Part shown: piece by piece, positions 6,031-7,355 of the stretch | Layout: each line of letters begins with the position of its first letter | Numbering within the stretch: position 1 is the first letter of the stretch | The notes under the pieces: generated by a model | Databases searched by the model: none | The model's input: the letters and a program-made list of their open reading frames with translations, nothing else | Told to the model about the DNA's origin: nothing | Assembly: GCA_944390615.1 (NCBI GenBank) | Contig: CALXRJ010000027.1 | Coordinates: 1 to 7,355, forward strand | Direction of reading: 5' to 3' | Length of the DNA: 7,355 nt | Source of the DNA: an uncultured Clostridia bacterium | GTDB taxonomy: Bacteria; Bacillota; Clostridia; TANB77; CAG-508 | Position numbers and translations under genes: made by a program

Positions 6031-6276
6031 TTGTTACTATTTGCAGAGGAGCCTCAAACGGTTATGGTTATAAAATTTATGGAATGACGAATGTGACCAG
6101 AATACCTGATAGAGCATCTTATACTAAAATGAAATGAGGAAGCGCGAAGAATGTAGCGAGAGGCTCGTTTTATTTTAGTTTAGATGCTCTTCAGGTATGC
6201 CGGGAGCCGAGGAATGCAATAAATTTTATAACCATAACCGTTTGAGGCGGCTTCTTCCAACCGTAAATAGCAACAA
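6031..6276. repeat. 246-bp imperfect palindrome (MITE-like or structured RNA)
   Basis: Three blocks pair across the element. The outer ends TTGTTACTATTTGC (6031-6044) and 6262-6276 pair with two transitions. The second block, 6052-6080 with 6219-6247, is 29 bases with no mismatch. The third, 6102-6138 with 6164-6198, is mostly paired, with small bulges and G-T pairs. The apex (6139-6163) is a purine- and GC-richer loop containing AGCGCGAAG and GTAGCGAGAGG. Between blocks two and three, 6081-6101 and 6199-6218 do not match. No reading frame of note lies inside and no clear target-site duplication is visible. The right end stops 6 bases from the stop codon of the HD gene. A non-autonomous mobile element is the simplest idea; a folded RNA read from either strand is possible. 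Confidence 0.75.
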
Positions 6277-6282
6277 ATGATT

Positions 6283-7074
6283 TCATCTTTCTAAGGATGC
6301 CAAATACTGCTGACAATCACCCAAAAGTTTTCTACTCTGCTCCTGAACAATAGGTGACAAAAAAGTATCACAAATCCTTTGTGTAAATAAATCCAAATAA
6401 TTATGTTGAACAATCAATTGCAAAGTAATTGGAAAATACAAATCAAACACATAAGCATAATAAGTTGGAATCACATCAGCATTATTATGAATTTGCGAAT
6501 AATGCACATAATGATTAGTTTCAAAACATGTTAAAATAGCAGGACTAATTTCCAACGTATCCCAACCAGTATACCAAAAAATACTTTCCATAGAGCGATT
6601 TAAATCAGTTATGGTATAAAAAATATCCAGTTTATCAGCATCACGAATGATTTTAGTAAAGAGAATTTCCTTTTCAGACAAATGATCAAAATCAATATCA
6701 ATGCTCGCTTTATTATGGTTTCTAACAGAAATTTTAATAATTTCATCATAACAACTATCTGCTATCCATTTACGAATATAATTATTTTCAAATAAAACTT
6801 TAATACTCATTTCACTATGATTAATTTTACTTTCCTTATCACTAAAAGTATTAGCAATACGAACTTGTTCAAATCTACCAATATCGTGAAAATAGCCAAT
6901 GGCAATGGCTAGATTTACATTATCTGGAGATAAATGTAAATCATTAGCAATTTTTTCACAATTTTTAGCAACTCTCAAGGTATGTTGTATTTTAGCTCTT
7001 ATACGTTCATTTTCAGGATTATAATTTGCGGTATAATTTAAAAATTCTTGTTTTATCTTTTCCACATCAATCAT
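6283..7074 (-). CDS. HD-domain phosphohydrolase-like protein
   Basis: This 263-residue protein has the ordered metal-binding residues of the HD superfamily: His31 (KIQHTLRVA), His63-Asp64 in GYFHDIGRFEQ, His86 (INHSE), His120 (VRNHNKA) and Asp145 in IIRDADKLD. The superfamily hydrolyses phosphate esters of nucleotides or related compounds. The substrate here cannot be read from the sequence, and the GGDEF, RelA and YmdB-type partner domains are absent. No membrane segment is evident, so it is probably cytosolic. Its ATG overlaps the last codons of smpB by 8 nt, and GAGGGA within smpB serves as its ribosome site, so translation is probably coupled to smpB. The C-terminal ~100 residues (after IFWYTGWDTLEISP) are a helical extension seen in this subgroup of HD proteins. 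Confidence 0.85.
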   Translation of the reverse strand: MIDVEKIKQEFLNYTANYNPENERIRAKIQHTLRVAKNCEKIANDLHLSPDNVNLAIAIGYFHDIGRFEQVRIANTFSDKESKINHSEMSIKVLFENNYIRKWIADSCYDEIIKISVRNHNKASIDIDFDHLSEKEILFTKIIRDADKLDIFYTITDLNRSMESIFWYTGWDTLEISPAILTCFETNHYVHYSQIHNNADVIPTYYAYVFDLYFPITLQLIVQHNYLDLFTQRICDTFLSPIVQEQSRKLLGDCQQYLASLER

Positions 7075-7354
7075 TTTTTCTTCCCTCTTTCAAAGCAATG
7101 GCTATTTTTCTTTCAGCCTCTTTTTTAGCAATATCAGCACGTTTATCATGCAATTTTTTTCCTTTGCCAATACCAAGCTCCATTTTAACAATACTTCCTT
7201 TAAAATAGAGTGAAATTGGCACTAAGGAATAGCCTTTTGTCTGTATTTTTCCAATTAGTCTATTAATTTCAGACTTATTTAATAAAAGTTTTCGATCTCT
7301 TAAAGGGTCTTTATTATAAATATTTCCAAACTCATAAGGGCTAATATGCATACC
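7067..7354 (-). CDS. smpB: SsrA-binding protein SmpB, C-terminal part
   Basis: SmpB binds tmRNA (SsrA) and delivers it to stalled ribosomes for trans-translation, which releases them and tags the unfinished protein for degradation. The gene is cut by the right window edge, so about 95 of the usual ~150 residues are present. The Met in MHISPYEFGN is internal. Hallmarks are HISPYE, DPLRDRKLLLNKSEI, the beta-strand pattern YSLVPISLYFKGSIVKMELGIGKGKKLHDKR, and a basic C-terminal tail (KKEAERKIAIALKEGRKND). In the family the KGKKLHDKR segment and the basic tail act in tmRNA binding and decoding-centre contact. The stop TGA (7069-7067) lies 5 bases past the ATG of the HD gene, an operon-type overlap. 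The ssrA gene is not in the window. Confidence 0.96.
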   Translation of the reverse strand, partial: GMHISPYEFGNIYNKDPLRDRKLLLNKSEINRLIGKIQTKGYSLVPISLYFKGSIVKMELGIGKGKKLHDKRADIAKKEAERKIAIALKEGRKND

Positions 7355-7355
7355 C

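Noticed and set aside
6031..6276. Integron attC site or CRISPR-type repeat
   Set aside because: No integrase, no cassette array and no regularly spaced repeats; the element is a single palindrome.
7026..7208. Plus-strand reading frame opposite smpB and the HD gene
   Set aside because: It is antisense to two well-supported genes and has no ribosome site or recognisable product.

Overview
The window comes from a low-GC, Gram-positive, Clostridia-like chromosome. The grounds are AT-rich intergenic DNA, strong purine-rich Shine-Dalgarno sites, a clostridial-type class II fructose-bisphosphate aldolase, SmpB, and pilin-like N-termini of the form KGITLIAL. No rRNA, tRNA, CRISPR array or complete insertion sequence was seen.

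Layout, left to right. (1) The 3' end of an Rpn/PD-(D/E)XK-type nuclease gene (2-367, +), followed by two stem-loops. (2) An accessory surface-protein block of two tandem + strand genes, 830-2305 and 2689-4146. Each is preceded by a near-identical cassette of about 220 bp (promoter, leader, ribosome site), and the similarity runs on into the first ~22 codons. Both proteins begin with a prepilin-like signal and one hydrophobic helix but carry unrelated heads: a GLUG-repeat beta-solenoid in the first, and an FGE-sulfatase/C-type-lectin-like fold in the second. (3) Housekeeping gene fba with its own consensus promoter, then a small membrane-anchored protein of unknown function and a strong terminator. 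(4) A 246-bp imperfect palindrome (6031-6276) in the gap between convergent genes. (5) On the minus strand, the 3' part of smpB and, overlapping it by 8 nt, an HD-domain phosphohydrolase gene.

The most interesting part is the 3' end of the 2689-4146 gene. Its last ~130 bases are about 56% GC by hand count, against about 28% just upstream. They encode the RGGS..NGS..PAS.R pattern of diversity-generating retroelement (DGR) variable proteins, with codons at the expected variable sites all ending in C or T, as adenine mutagenesis of AAY template codons would leave them. No reverse transcriptase, template repeat or accessory gene lies in the window, so this would be a remote target served in trans. 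The variable region also appears frameshifted by one base: the annotated frame ends in NRFSRVTI and runs on, while the +1 frame from 4094 reads exactly IGFRVSLY and stops.

Overall picture (inference): a surface-display module in which a common promoter and pilin-like anchor cassette is joined to different binding heads, one of them retroelement-diversified, set between ordinary housekeeping genes.
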